A stretch of DNA of 5,329 nucleotides from Pseudomonadota bacterium (GTDB lineage Bacteria > Pseudomonadota > Zetaproteobacteria > Mariprofundales > Mariprofundaceae), in assembly GCA_002401635.1 (NCBI GenBank), contig NVTQ01000053.1:1-5329 (forward strand), read 5' to 3'. A model generated the notes under the pieces. It was given only the letters and a program-made list of their open reading frames with translations, was not told where the DNA came from and did not search any database. The position numbers and the translations under genes are program-made. Below, piece by piece: positions 1 to 5,329 of this stretch (positions within the stretch are counted from its first letter, which is position 1; every line of letters starts with the position of its first letter).

Positions 1-15
1 TTTGGGCTCACATTC

Positions 16-31
16 GTGTAAAAACTTACAC
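16..31. promoter_or_regulatory. Palindromic operator-like site upstream of nrtS
   Basis: The sequence GTGTAA-AAAC-TTACAC is a perfect inverted repeat with 6-base arms and a 4-base spacer. Its centre lies about 45-50 bases upstream of the TATAAT box, roughly -56 from the expected transcription start, which is a usual position for an activator. The arms (TGTAA-N4-TTACA) resemble two-fold sites of the CRP/FNR superfamily in layout but do not match the FNR (TTGAT-N4-ATCAA) or CRP consensus exactly. The regulator is unknown. A weak hairpin ending an upstream transcript is possible, but no T-run follows it. Confidence 0.35.
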
Positions 32-67
32 CAAACACTATTCAAATAATCATTTCTTGTTAATATT

Positions 68-73
68 TATAAT
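68..73 (+). promoter_or_regulatory. Putative sigma-70 -10 box of nrtS
   Basis: A perfect TATAAT lies 29 bases upstream of the nrtS start codon. No good -35 hexamer is seen 16-18 bases further upstream, and there is no extended TG motif. The surroundings are very AT-rich, so chance occurrence is possible. If real, the missing -35 suggests an activator-dependent promoter, which would fit the palindrome at 16-31. Confidence 0.4.
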
Positions 74-85
74 CATTTTAGTTTC

Positions 86-92
86 TGAGGAG
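86..92 (+). promoter_or_regulatory. Ribosome binding site of nrtS
   Basis: TGAGGAG is a strong Shine-Dalgarno match that ends 10 bases before the ATG at 103. It fixes that ATG as the start of the small protein and argues that this short reading frame is a real gene. Confidence 0.7.
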
Positions 93-102
93 AGTCTATA
101 TT

Positions 103-336
103 ATGAGACAGCGTCTAAAAATTGCGAGGCATCCTGCGGTTGTCCGTACCGCAACACGCTTTGCATTGATTGTAGGCCCAATATTGGTGATGATTAATCA
201 TGGAGACACCATCATTGCTGGAGATATGACAACCATCGACTGGTTAAAATCTGCTTTAACCATGCTTGTCCCTTACACCGTTTCTACATTATCCAGCATC
301 AGTGCGTATATGTCTTGCCAATTAGGGCGTGATTAA
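103..336 (+). CDS. nrtS: NrtS-family nitrate/nitrite transporter
   Basis: A 77-residue small membrane protein. After a basic N-terminus (residues 1-19, rich in Arg/Lys) comes a hydrophobic segment at about 20-33, a short polar loop carrying NHGD (32-35), then an amphipathic stretch and a second hydrophobic segment at about 48-70 with LVPYTVST (55-62). The Asn-x-Gly-Asp turn and the VPY-VS motif in helix 2 are the signature I associate with the NrtS family, short two-helix proteins first described in a marine cyanobacterium as nitrate/nitrite uptake proteins that work as oligomers. Assignment is by motif recall, without an alignment. The start is supported by a strong ribosome binding site. 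The gene stands alone, with no nitrate reductase or nitrite reductase gene in view. It converges on holB with 9 bp between the stops. A single NrtS would have to act as a homo-oligomer unless a partner is encoded elsewhere. Confidence 0.8.
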   Translation: MRQRLKIARHPAVVRTATRFALIVGPILVMINHGDTIIAGDMTTIDWLKSALTMLVPYTVSTLSSISAYMSCQLGRD

Positions 337-358
337 ATCATCGCTTTACTGGTTTTTT
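327..358 (+). terminator. Weak candidate terminator between nrtS and holB
   Basis: GCGTGA (327-332) can pair with TCATCGC (338-344) with one bulged T, leaving a TTAAA loop. A run of six T follows at 353-358, but 8 bases beyond the stem instead of directly after it. The stem overlaps the nrtS stop codon. It contains the 11-base palindrome TGATTAAATCA (330-340). On the minus strand there is no T-run after the stem, so it does not obviously end the holB transcript. This is a poor match to a classical intrinsic terminator. Confidence 0.25.
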
Positions 359-1302
359 AGGGCACCACGCATATCCAATATACGTGACAACAACGCTGGT
401 GCAGGTCTTAAACTATGACGAATCACATCAGCAGGCCATGCCAACAATGCTTGCGCAGCTTGGAGAAGTAGCTGCTTTTTTGCATACGAAGTGCGGCTTT
501 GTTGCAGCTCTGACTGTAGTGGCAACATCAACATCGCTACCATTAAACCATGAGGAATTATTTGGATATATTTCTGTAAAAAATCGGACATTGCGCCAAT
601 ATCTGCACACGATATATCCGAAACGTGTTTCGACCACTGCAAACATGCCTGTGCCACATCATCATCTTGCAACACCGCAATATGACCAGGGCAACCCTGT
701 GCAAGTTGCTCCGCCAACGGCATAATATTTTCGGATAGTGCCATGCTTTGAAGTGCTTGTTGCATATCGTTTTCATGCAATGGCGCACAATGCTCCAACA
801 TACAACGCGAACGAATGGTTGCTGGTAAACGTGTAAGATCATGGCAGACAATCAATAACAAACTACCCGAGGAAGGCTCTTCCAAACCTTTTAAAAGAGC
901 ATTGGCAGCTTGATTATTCATGGCATCAGCATCATCCAAAAGCAACACACGCCGCTGGCTTTGCATGCCTGAAAGCGATAAAAATGATAGCGCATCACGT
1001 ACCTGACCCACACTAATATCACGATTAAATTTCTTTTTCTTTTCATCCCAAAGAATGCCCAACTGCATAAAATCAGGATGCGAATCAGCAGCCAACATAT
1101 GGCAGCCATGGCATTGCCCACAGCCACGACCAGCATCAGTCAATGATTCACATAAATATGACTCTGCCAATGACTGTGCCAACATCGCCTTGCCCACACC
1201 ACGCAAACCGTGCAACAACCATGCGTGTGGCAATGTGTTTTTCTGCATCAAATTCGCGAATCGCTGGGCAGTCGCATCATGCCCCAATACTAGATTACTC
1301 AT
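346..1302 (-). CDS. holB: DNA polymerase III subunit delta' (clamp loader)
   Basis: 318 residues, close to the family size (E. coli HolB is 334). It is a clamp-loader AAA+ subunit that, with delta and gamma/tau (DnaX), opens the beta sliding clamp and places it on DNA. Visible features are a Walker A-like loop GLRGVGKA at 32-39, zinc-binding cysteines C51, C61, C64 and C67 in the usual spacing, a Walker B-like region LLLDDADAM at 120-128, the AANALLKGLEEP helix at 132-143, and the SRC motif at 165-167 that acts as arginine finger for a neighbouring subunit. The Walker A ends in GKA, not GKS/GKT, consistent with a delta' that does not hydrolyse ATP. It is the last gene of the operon. Its ATG overlaps the tmk stop by 4 bases (ATGA), and no good ribosome binding site is seen at the usual distance, so translation probably depends on coupling to tmk. 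Confidence 0.95.
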   Translation of the reverse strand: MSNLVLGHDATAQRFANLMQKNTLPHAWLLHGLRGVGKAMLAQSLAESYLCESLTDAGRGCGQCHGCHMLAADSHPDFMQLGILWDEKKKKFNRDISVGQVRDALSFLSLSGMQSQRRVLLLDDADAMNNQAANALLKGLEEPSSGSLLLIVCHDLTRLPATIRSRCMLEHCAPLHENDMQQALQSMALSENIMPLAEQLAQGCPGHIAVLQDDDVAQACLQWSKHVSDISCADIGAMSDFLQKYIQIIPHGLMVAMLMLPLQSELQQSRTSYAKKQLLLQAAQALLAWPADVIRHSLRPAPALLSRILDMRGALKNQ

Positions 1303-1940
1303 GCAAGCAACAGTGCCTCAAGTTGATTTTGAATATTTTTTTGAATTTTTCCAATATCAACCCCTGCATCTATGCGCAGCATACGCTCTGGATACTGCTG
1401 ACAAATCACTATAAATGCCGCATGCACCCGTTCATGAAAAGACAATGCTTCTTCATCCAAGCGTGTACTTTCCGCCCCCATATCAGTGCGTGCTCGCACC
1501 CGTTTCAAGGCTATTTCCGCAGACACATCCAACCAAAATGTTTGCTCTGGCACACAACCAGCCTCTGCAAATGCCAACATGGGTTTCAAGTCCACACCCT
1601 CTGCCAGACCACGCGCAGCCAATTGATATGCCAATGTCGAATCTGAATAACGATCACACAACACCCATTGCCCTTTCGCCAATGCAGGCTGAATGACCGT
1701 TTGCACATGCTGCGCCCTATCCGCTAAAAATAATAACAACTCACATTCTGGCACAGGTACAAACTCGCCTGATAACAACAAACTACGAATCTCTACACCC
1801 AAAGGTGTCGCGCCTGGCTGACGTGTCTCAAGCACATCCTTGCCCTGCCCTCTCAACCAGTCGGCTGTCAGCTTTAATTGTGTGCTTTTTCCACAACCAT
1901 CGCCGCCTTCAAACGTAATCAAACGACCCATGTTTTTCAT
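1299..1940 (-). CDS. tmk: Thymidylate kinase (dTMP kinase)
   Basis: With the start at 1940 the protein has 213 residues, the same as E. coli Tmk. It phosphorylates dTMP to dTDP in the cytoplasm, the step common to both routes to dTTP. Seen in order: ITFEGGDGCGKSTQ with the P-loop (12-20), the dTMP-site motif TRQPGATPLG (39-48), LFLADRAQH (70-78), the DRYSDSTLAYQ signature (96-106), WLDV (136-139), and the LID region with several arginines (R147, R149, R151, R160). The P-loop lacks the extra Arg found in human-type enzymes, so the catalytic Arg should come from the LID, as in E. coli. The common TREPGGT is TRQPGAT here. In-frame ATGs also exist at 1958, 1952 and 1931. I choose 1940 because GGAGGGA sits just upstream and the ATG forms an ATGA overlap with the preceding stop. 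It also overlaps holB by 4 bases. Confidence 0.95.
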   Translation of the reverse strand: MKNMGRLITFEGGDGCGKSTQLKLTADWLRGQGKDVLETRQPGATPLGVEIRSLLLSGEFVPVPECELLLFLADRAQHVQTVIQPALAKGQWVLCDRYSDSTLAYQLAARGLAEGVDLKPMLAFAEAGCVPEQTFWLDVSAEIALKRVRARTDMGAESTRLDEEALSFHERVHAAFIVICQQYPERMLRIDAGVDIGKIQKNIQNQLEALLLA

Positions 1941-2173
1941 GCTTCCCTCCATAACCATTCGTCTGTCATTTCAAATGCTTCTGGCAAACTTTTCAACCAA
2001 GCATGTGCCTCTTTTTTCTGACATACTGTTGTCCAAAATTGTTGTTTTCTCTTTTCACTATCAAGGCAACGAATCACACCCAAACCATCCTCACCCAATA
2101 ACCATGCTTGCAATATCAATGCCCTACTCGGCGGCACATCCAACTCTATCACCCAAACATCGGAGGCATTCAC
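1937..2173 (-). CDS. Small conserved-looking hypothetical protein, possibly DUF4911-like
   Basis: 78 residues, soluble by appearance, acidic, with five tryptophans (7, 24, 47, 59, 73). It starts with GTG, which overlaps the mltG stop (GTGA), and ends in TGA overlapping the tmk ATG (ATGA). No signal peptide, membrane segment or cysteine motif is seen. The order is a likely beta strand (VWVIELDV, 6-13), a helix (about 16-26), a GLGVIRCLD turn/strand (30-38), a strand around QQFWTTV (44-50) and a helix with AHAWLKSLPE (56-65). This alpha/beta pattern, with a Gly-Leu-x-Val-x-Arg centre, loosely recalls DUF4911 proteins, but that is from memory and unverified. Its place in the operon suggests a real translated gene; its function is unknown. 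The ribosome binding site is weak (purine-rich GTAGAGAA about 11 bases upstream), so translation is probably coupled to mltG. Confidence 0.75.
   Translation of the reverse strand: MNASDVWVIELDVPPSRALILQAWLLGEDGLGVIRCLDSEKRKQQFWTTVCQKKEAHAWLKSLPEAFEMTDEWLWREA
1944..1950 (-). promoter_or_regulatory. Ribosome binding site deciding the tmk start
   Basis: On the minus strand GGAGGGA lies 3 bases before the ATG at 1940 (5 bases if only GGAGG is counted). It is inside the longer reading frame that would begin at 1958, and it overlaps the last codons of the small upstream gene. It favours 1940 as the true tmk start. Confidence 0.7.
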
Positions 2174-3183
2174 TTAAAATTTTTCTCTACATGTTTTTTT
2201 ATATTACTTTTTCTCTCAAGCCTCACCCATTTTCTCACATTGGCTTGATGCTCTGCCAACGTCGATGCAAAAGCATGACCGCCTGTACCATCTGCCACAA
2301 AATATACATAACTCACATCAGCGGGTTTGGCTGCTGCACGCAGGCTTGCTGCTCCTGGATTACAAATGGGTGTAGGAGGCAAACCTCTACGTGTATATGT
2401 ATTCCAAGGTGTGTCCGTTTTCAAATCTTTCCTATGGATATTACCCGAAAACACCCCATCACGTTTCCAAATACCATAAATGACTGTCGGATCCATTTGC
2501 AATGGCATCTTTAAGCGCAACCGATTATAAATCGCAGCAGATACCAATGGGCGTTCATCATCTTGTGATGTTTCCTTCTCAATAACCGAAGCAATAATAC
2601 GCAAACGCGCCCGTTCCTCTGGTGTTTCTGCCAATTGAAATAACAGCTTATCTTGCGTGTTAATCATGGTTCTAAGAATCCTGCGCGGATCAATTGGATG
2701 TATGTATTGATAGGTTTCTGGAAGCAAGCGGCCTTCGGTTTCCTGATCGGGTAAAAATCTTTTCAGGGCTGCCTGCCAATCATTGATGTTGGTCTTCGTT
2801 TCCTGCGCAAGCAGTGACAACACATCGAACGTTTTCAAGCCTTCTGGCACAGTTAGATAAAATTGTTTCACATCACCACGCCGAACTTTATCCATCACCT
2901 GCCACAAGCTCATTTTTCCTTCAAAATGATACCAACCAGCTCGCATCTTAGGGCCACTGCCCGTAACTCGGGCAACAAAACGAAATAAAAGCGGTGAGTC
3001 AATCACCCCAACATACCATAAATTTTCAGCAATGCGTAAGGTTGGGTCACCCTTGGCAATCTGCACATCAAAGCCTTGCCCATTCACGCCCTGTACATCA
3101 TATGCTTTATGGGTTTCATACCACAGCCAAGCAAAGGCCAGACACACCATCGCCAATGCTGTTAACAATATCTTTTTAATCAA
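2170..3183 (-). CDS. mltG: Endolytic murein transglycosylase MltG (YceG-like)
   Basis: 337 residues, against 340 in E. coli. An inner-membrane lytic transglycosylase that cleaves nascent peptidoglycan strands inside the chain and is thought to set glycan length or release strands from synthases. A single N-terminal membrane anchor is at about 3-21, with the rest periplasmic. A LysM-like region covers about 35-105, including AGWYHF (82-87), which fits the family. The catalytic domain has LPETYQY (154-160), the active-site motif IASVIEKET (197-205) with E202 as the likely catalytic acid, YNRL (219-222), LQMDPTVIYG (228-237), NTYTRRGLPPTPICNPG (261-277) and YFVADGTGGHAF (294-305). All are family hallmarks. 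The start is TTG at 3183, forming a TTGA overlap with the pabC stop, supported by AAAGGGGTG 8 bases upstream. The C-terminus is a lysine-rich tail (325-337). The downstream small gene overlaps by 4 bases. Confidence 0.95.
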   Translation of the reverse strand: MIKKILLTALAMVCLAFAWLWYETHKAYDVQGVNGQGFDVQIAKGDPTLRIAENLWYVGVIDSPLLFRFVARVTGSGPKMRAGWYHFEGKMSLWQVMDKVRRGDVKQFYLTVPEGLKTFDVLSLLAQETKTNINDWQAALKRFLPDQETEGRLLPETYQYIHPIDPRRILRTMINTQDKLLFQLAETPEERARLRIIASVIEKETSQDDERPLVSAAIYNRLRLKMPLQMDPTVIYGIWKRDGVFSGNIHRKDLKTDTPWNTYTRRGLPPTPICNPGAASLRAAAKPADVSYVYFVADGTGGHAFASTLAEHQANVRKWVRLERKSNIKKHVEKNFK

Positions 3184-3992
3184 AATTCAGGCACCCCTTT
3201 ACACCCCTTTAGAGCATCTACAAATATTGAAAATGATGAGCCTGATACATCCAAGGCCCTGCTATTCACTGAATGCGCCGCACGAACAAATATACCACTA
3301 TTACTCAAGGCAATAGCTTCACAATCATCCAGCCACAATACAGGGCACTCACATGCTACTAGCAATTTATTTCGCAATAAAAACTGCTGTATCACACCCG
3401 AAAGAATCCCATCACCCACAGGCGTATGCCACTGACCGTGTCGATATATCATAATATTGCCTGTTAATGTGCTTAATAAATTACCATCGGATGCACAAAT
3501 AAGCGCTTGCATAGGCGCATCTAATTTTTCTTCCGAACATCGCCACTGCTGAATGGCACGCAAACTTTCAGCATAATCTGATGTGTATTTTGCTTTTTTC
3601 TCCCGTAATGGGAATGGCCAACGCACTGTTTTTAAATGCGCAGGGATAGGCTTTATAGGCAGTATCATTTGCACTTGAACATGCACATCACTAGAGCGCT
3701 CATCAGCTTTGTGTAATAAACCCCAGTCAGCATCACCTGCTGATACAGTTAGTCTCACCAATATATCATTCCCTTGTATCGATGCTGCAGACATAGCCTG
3801 TTCAAACCAAGAATTTACGTCCTCATCAGCACAGCTAAAACCATAACTTTTTAATCCATATTGCAAACGCTGCTGATGTTCAGCTTGCTGAAACACACAC
3901 CCATCAAACACCCGAAACGTCTCAAAACATGCTTCAGCATACGCCAAACCACGATCCAATTGCTCAACAATTTTGATTTCATTCATTCTCAT
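3180..3992 (-). CDS. pabC: Aminotransferase class IV protein, probable aminodeoxychorismate lyase
   Basis: 270 residues from the ATG at 3992 (E. coli PabC has 269). A PLP enzyme of fold type IV; PabC converts aminodeoxychorismate to p-aminobenzoate plus pyruvate for folate synthesis. Seen: DRGLAYAEACFETFRV (13-28), HQQRL (39-43), the likely PLP lysine K135 in AKYTSDY (134-140), LTGNI (176-180), and HTP-x3-GILSGVI (189-201). Position before mltG is classic for pabC. Two sites differ from E. coli: the Glu that contacts the PLP ring (in TECCAAN) is Ser174 here, and GIMRQ reads GVIQQ. The function is therefore inferred mainly from context; a branched-chain or D-amino acid aminotransferase is less likely. 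The start is uncertain. GTG at 4040 would run into ilvA and adds 16 residues with no family match, ATG at 3986 is equally possible, and none has a clear ribosome binding site. The stop overlaps the mltG start (TTGA). Confidence 0.8.
   Translation of the reverse strand: MRMNEIKIVEQLDRGLAYAEACFETFRVFDGCVFQQAEHQQRLQYGLKSYGFSCADEDVNSWFEQAMSAASIQGNDILVRLTVSAGDADWGLLHKADERSSDVHVQVQMILPIKPIPAHLKTVRWPFPLREKKAKYTSDYAESLRAIQQWRCSEEKLDAPMQALICASDGNLLSTLTGNIMIYRHGQWHTPVGDGILSGVIQQFLLRNKLLVACECPVLWLDDCEAIALSNSGIFVRAAHSVNSRALDVSGSSFSIFVDALKGCKGVPEF
3192..3200 (-). promoter_or_regulatory. Ribosome binding site supporting the TTG start of mltG
   Basis: On the minus strand AAAGGGGTG lies 8 bases upstream of the TTG at 3183, inside the last codons of pabC. 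It supports TTG as the true start. A later ATG (residue 12) would fall inside the membrane anchor and remove its basic lead (Lys3-Lys4). Confidence 0.6.
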
Positions 3993-4007
3993 GGTAGAAG
4001 ATTGCCC
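3993..4007. other. Minimal divergent start region between pabC and ilvA
   Basis: Only 15 bases separate the chosen ATG of pabC (minus strand, 3992) and the ATG of ilvA (plus strand, 4008), or 21 bases if pabC starts at 3986. The gap carries AGAAG, a weak ribosome binding site for ilvA. No room exists for a promoter on either side. Any promoter for ilvA lies within the first codons of pabC and the reverse is also true, so the two 5' untranslated leaders are expected to be antisense to each other. I see no convincing -35/-10 pair in the flanking 80 bases on either strand. Confidence 0.6.
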
Positions 4008-5329
4008 ATGCCGAAGTTCTACCTTGAAGCCATCGAACACGCACGCGTCTATGACGTGGCAATAGAAACACCGCTAGAGCTTGCGCCCAAGCTTTCTGCG
4101 CGTTTGAGCAATGAAATACTACTAAAACGAGAAGATTTACAGCCAGTTTTCTCATTTAAATTACGTGGTGCATACAATAAAATCGCTCATTTAAGCGAAG
4201 TTGAATGTCAAAATGGTGTGATTTGCGCTTCTGCTGGCAACCATGCGCAAGGTGTTGCCCTTTCCGCCAAGAAATTAAACATCAAAGCAACCATTGTGAT
4301 GCCGCGCACCACACCAGAAATAAAGGTGAAAGCTGTTGAATCCCATGGTGCAACGGTTGTTCTTATTGGCGATTCGTATTCCGATGCCAGTGCGCATGCC
4401 AATGAGTTATGTCAACAAACAGGCATGACTTATATCCACCCATACGATGATCCTTTGGTCATTGCTGGGCAAGGCACCATTGCAGCAGAAATATTGCGCC
4501 AAGCACCTTCGGATTTGGATTATATATTTGTGCCCATTGGTGGCGGCGGTCTGATTGCAGGCATTGCCACATATTTGAAACAAATTACCCCCAATACACG
4601 AATTATCGGTGTAGAACCTGTCGATTCTGCTGCCATGCACGACTCCATCAAAGCGGGTAAACTGATTACGTTGGATCAAGTCGGTATTTTTGCCGATGGT
4701 GTCGCTGTAAAAAAAGTTGGCACACATACCTTTGATTTGGTGCAGCGTTATGTCGATGACATTATCCTTGTTGATACCGATGAAATCTGTGCCGCGATTA
4801 AAGATATTTACGATGAAGATCGCTCTATCGTAGAGCCTGCGGGTGCTTTGGGTGTCGCTGGTATGAAAAAATATGTCCGTGAACATGAACTGCGCGGACA
4901 AGTGATTGCCTGCATCAACAGCGGTGCCAATATGAATTTTGATCGTTTACGTCATGTTGCCGAACGTGCCGAAATGGGTGAGCGCCGTGAAGCATTGTTT
5001 GCTGTCACCATTGATGAAAAAGCAGGGAGCTTTTTGACATTTTGCAAATTATTGGGTGATCGCTCTATCACCGAATTTAATTATCGCCTGTCCAGTCGCA
5101 AACAAGCCTATGTGTTTGTTGGCATTGCTGTGGCATCCGAGGAAGAACGCTTGGATATTCAACAATTACTCGAAGCACATGATTATCCAGTCATTGATTT
5201 AATCGATAATGAAGTCGCAAAGCTACACATGCGGCATATGGTTGGAGGAAAATCTACAGAGGTTGAAAATGAACAACTGTATCGTTTTGAGTTTCCAGAG
5301 CGCCCCGCCGCCCTACTCGATTTTTTAAC
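4008..5329 (+). CDS. ilvA: Threonine ammonia-lyase, biosynthetic (partial, 3' end outside window)
   Basis: 440 residues visible, with the reading frame open to the window edge; E. coli IlvA has 514, so about 60-75 residues are probably missing. It deaminates L-threonine to 2-oxobutanoate, the first committed step of isoleucine synthesis. The PLP domain shows LKREDLQPVFSFKLRGAY (39-56) with the Schiff-base lysine K51, SAGNHAQG (75-82), the phosphate-binding loop PIGGGGL (176-182), DEDRSIVEPAGA (about 276-287) and CINSGAN (302-308). A regulatory ACT-like domain starts near 329 (ALFAVTIDEKAGSF) and a second begins near 424 (LYRFEFPERPAALLDFL) and is cut. Two such domains mark the long, isoleucine-inhibited biosynthetic type as opposed to the short catabolic TdcB type. 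The ATG at 4008 has AGAAG upstream and gives the usual N-terminus (ARVYDVAIETPL). The gene diverges from pabC with 15 bases between starts, leaving no room for a classical attenuator leader directly upstream. Confidence 0.95.
   Translation, partial: MPKFYLEAIEHARVYDVAIETPLELAPKLSARLSNEILLKREDLQPVFSFKLRGAYNKIAHLSEVECQNGVICASAGNHAQGVALSAKKLNIKATIVMPRTTPEIKVKAVESHGATVVLIGDSYSDASAHANELCQQTGMTYIHPYDDPLVIAGQGTIAAEILRQAPSDLDYIFVPIGGGGLIAGIATYLKQITPNTRIIGVEPVDSAAMHDSIKAGKLITLDQVGIFADGVAVKKVGTHTFDLVQRYVDDIILVDTDEICAAIKDIYDEDRSIVEPAGALGVAGMKKYVREHELRGQVIACINSGANMNFDRLRHVAERAEMGERREALFAVTIDEKAGSFLTFCKLLGDRSITEFNYRLSSRKQAYVFVGIAVASEEERLDIQQLLEAHDYPVIDLIDNEVAKLHMRHMVGGKSTEVENEQLYRFEFPERPAALLDFL

Noticed and set aside
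384..725. Plus-strand open frame of 113 codons after nrtS
   Set aside because: It is antisense to the 3' part of holB. There is no ribosome binding site and no recognisable motif.
1055..1696. Several plus-strand open frames over holB and tmk
   Set aside because: They are antisense to holB and tmk, both of which carry complete family motifs. No ribosome binding sites or domain signals were seen, and the composition is shadow-like (His/Cys/Pro-rich).
1941..1958. Earlier tmk starts at 1958 and 1952
   Set aside because: They lie upstream of or within the GGAGGGA site. The ATG at 1940 has correct spacing, fits the ATGA overlap and gives exactly the E. coli length.
1840..2514. Plus-strand open frame of 224 codons
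   Set aside because: It lies antisense to mltG, the small gene and tmk, crossing three well-supported genes. Its product is rich in His, Pro, Cys and Ile without a recognisable motif, as expected from a shadow frame.
3993..4040. Upstream GTG extension of pabC to 4040
   Set aside because: It would overlap the ilvA coding start by 33 bases and adds 16 residues that do not resemble the PabC N-terminus; no ribosome binding site precedes it.
4407..4901. Minus-strand open frame of 164 codons under ilvA
   Set aside because: It is fully antisense to the conserved PLP domain of ilvA. The product shows no domain pattern, and its openness follows from ilvA codon use.
1..5329. CRISPR arrays, insertion sequences, tRNA or rRNA genes, defence or toxin-antitoxin systems
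   Set aside because: No direct-repeat array, transposase motif, terminal inverted repeats, cloverleaf or toxin-like gene was seen. The window is almost fully occupied by housekeeping genes.

Overview
The window looks like chromosomal DNA from a proteobacterium of moderate GC content. The core gene order pabC-mltG-tmk-holB is the one known from Gammaproteobacteria and relatives. The details (an extra small gene, no fabF or tatD-type neighbour visible, ilvA placed divergently) do not match enteric bacteria. A zeta- or gamma-proteobacterium is a reasonable guess from gene content, but nothing here fixes the taxon. There is no sign of a mobile element, CRISPR array, tRNA, rRNA or phage gene, and coding density is near total.

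Layout from left to right. Bases 1-102 form a short upstream region with a perfect TATAAT box, a 16-base palindrome and a strong ribosome binding site. It leads into nrtS (103-336, + strand), a small two-helix membrane protein of the NrtS nitrate/nitrite transporter family. nrtS meets the end of a minus-strand gene block tail to tail, with only 9 bp between the stop codons.

That block, read right to left from 3992 to 346, is pabC (aminodeoxychorismate lyase-like, folate synthesis), mltG (endolytic murein transglycosylase), an unrecognised 78-aa gene, tmk (thymidylate kinase) and holB (DNA polymerase III delta' subunit). All four junctions in the block are 4-base start/stop overlaps (TTGA, GTGA, ATGA, ATGA), which points to one transcript with coupled translation. 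The block links folate precursor supply, cell-wall growth, dTTP supply and the replication clamp loader. This is a known conserved association whose logic is usually read as growth and replication supply.

At the right end ilvA (biosynthetic threonine ammonia-lyase) starts at 4008 on the + strand and runs off the window inside its second regulatory domain. The start codons of ilvA and pabC are only 15 bp apart, so each gene's promoter must lie inside the other gene's coding sequence.

I found no convincing undescribed system. The points most worth a second look are the small unknown gene locked into the replication/cell-wall operon, the substituted PLP-site residues in PabC, the very tight divergent ilvA/pabC start region, and the operator-like palindrome upstream of the solitary nrtS.
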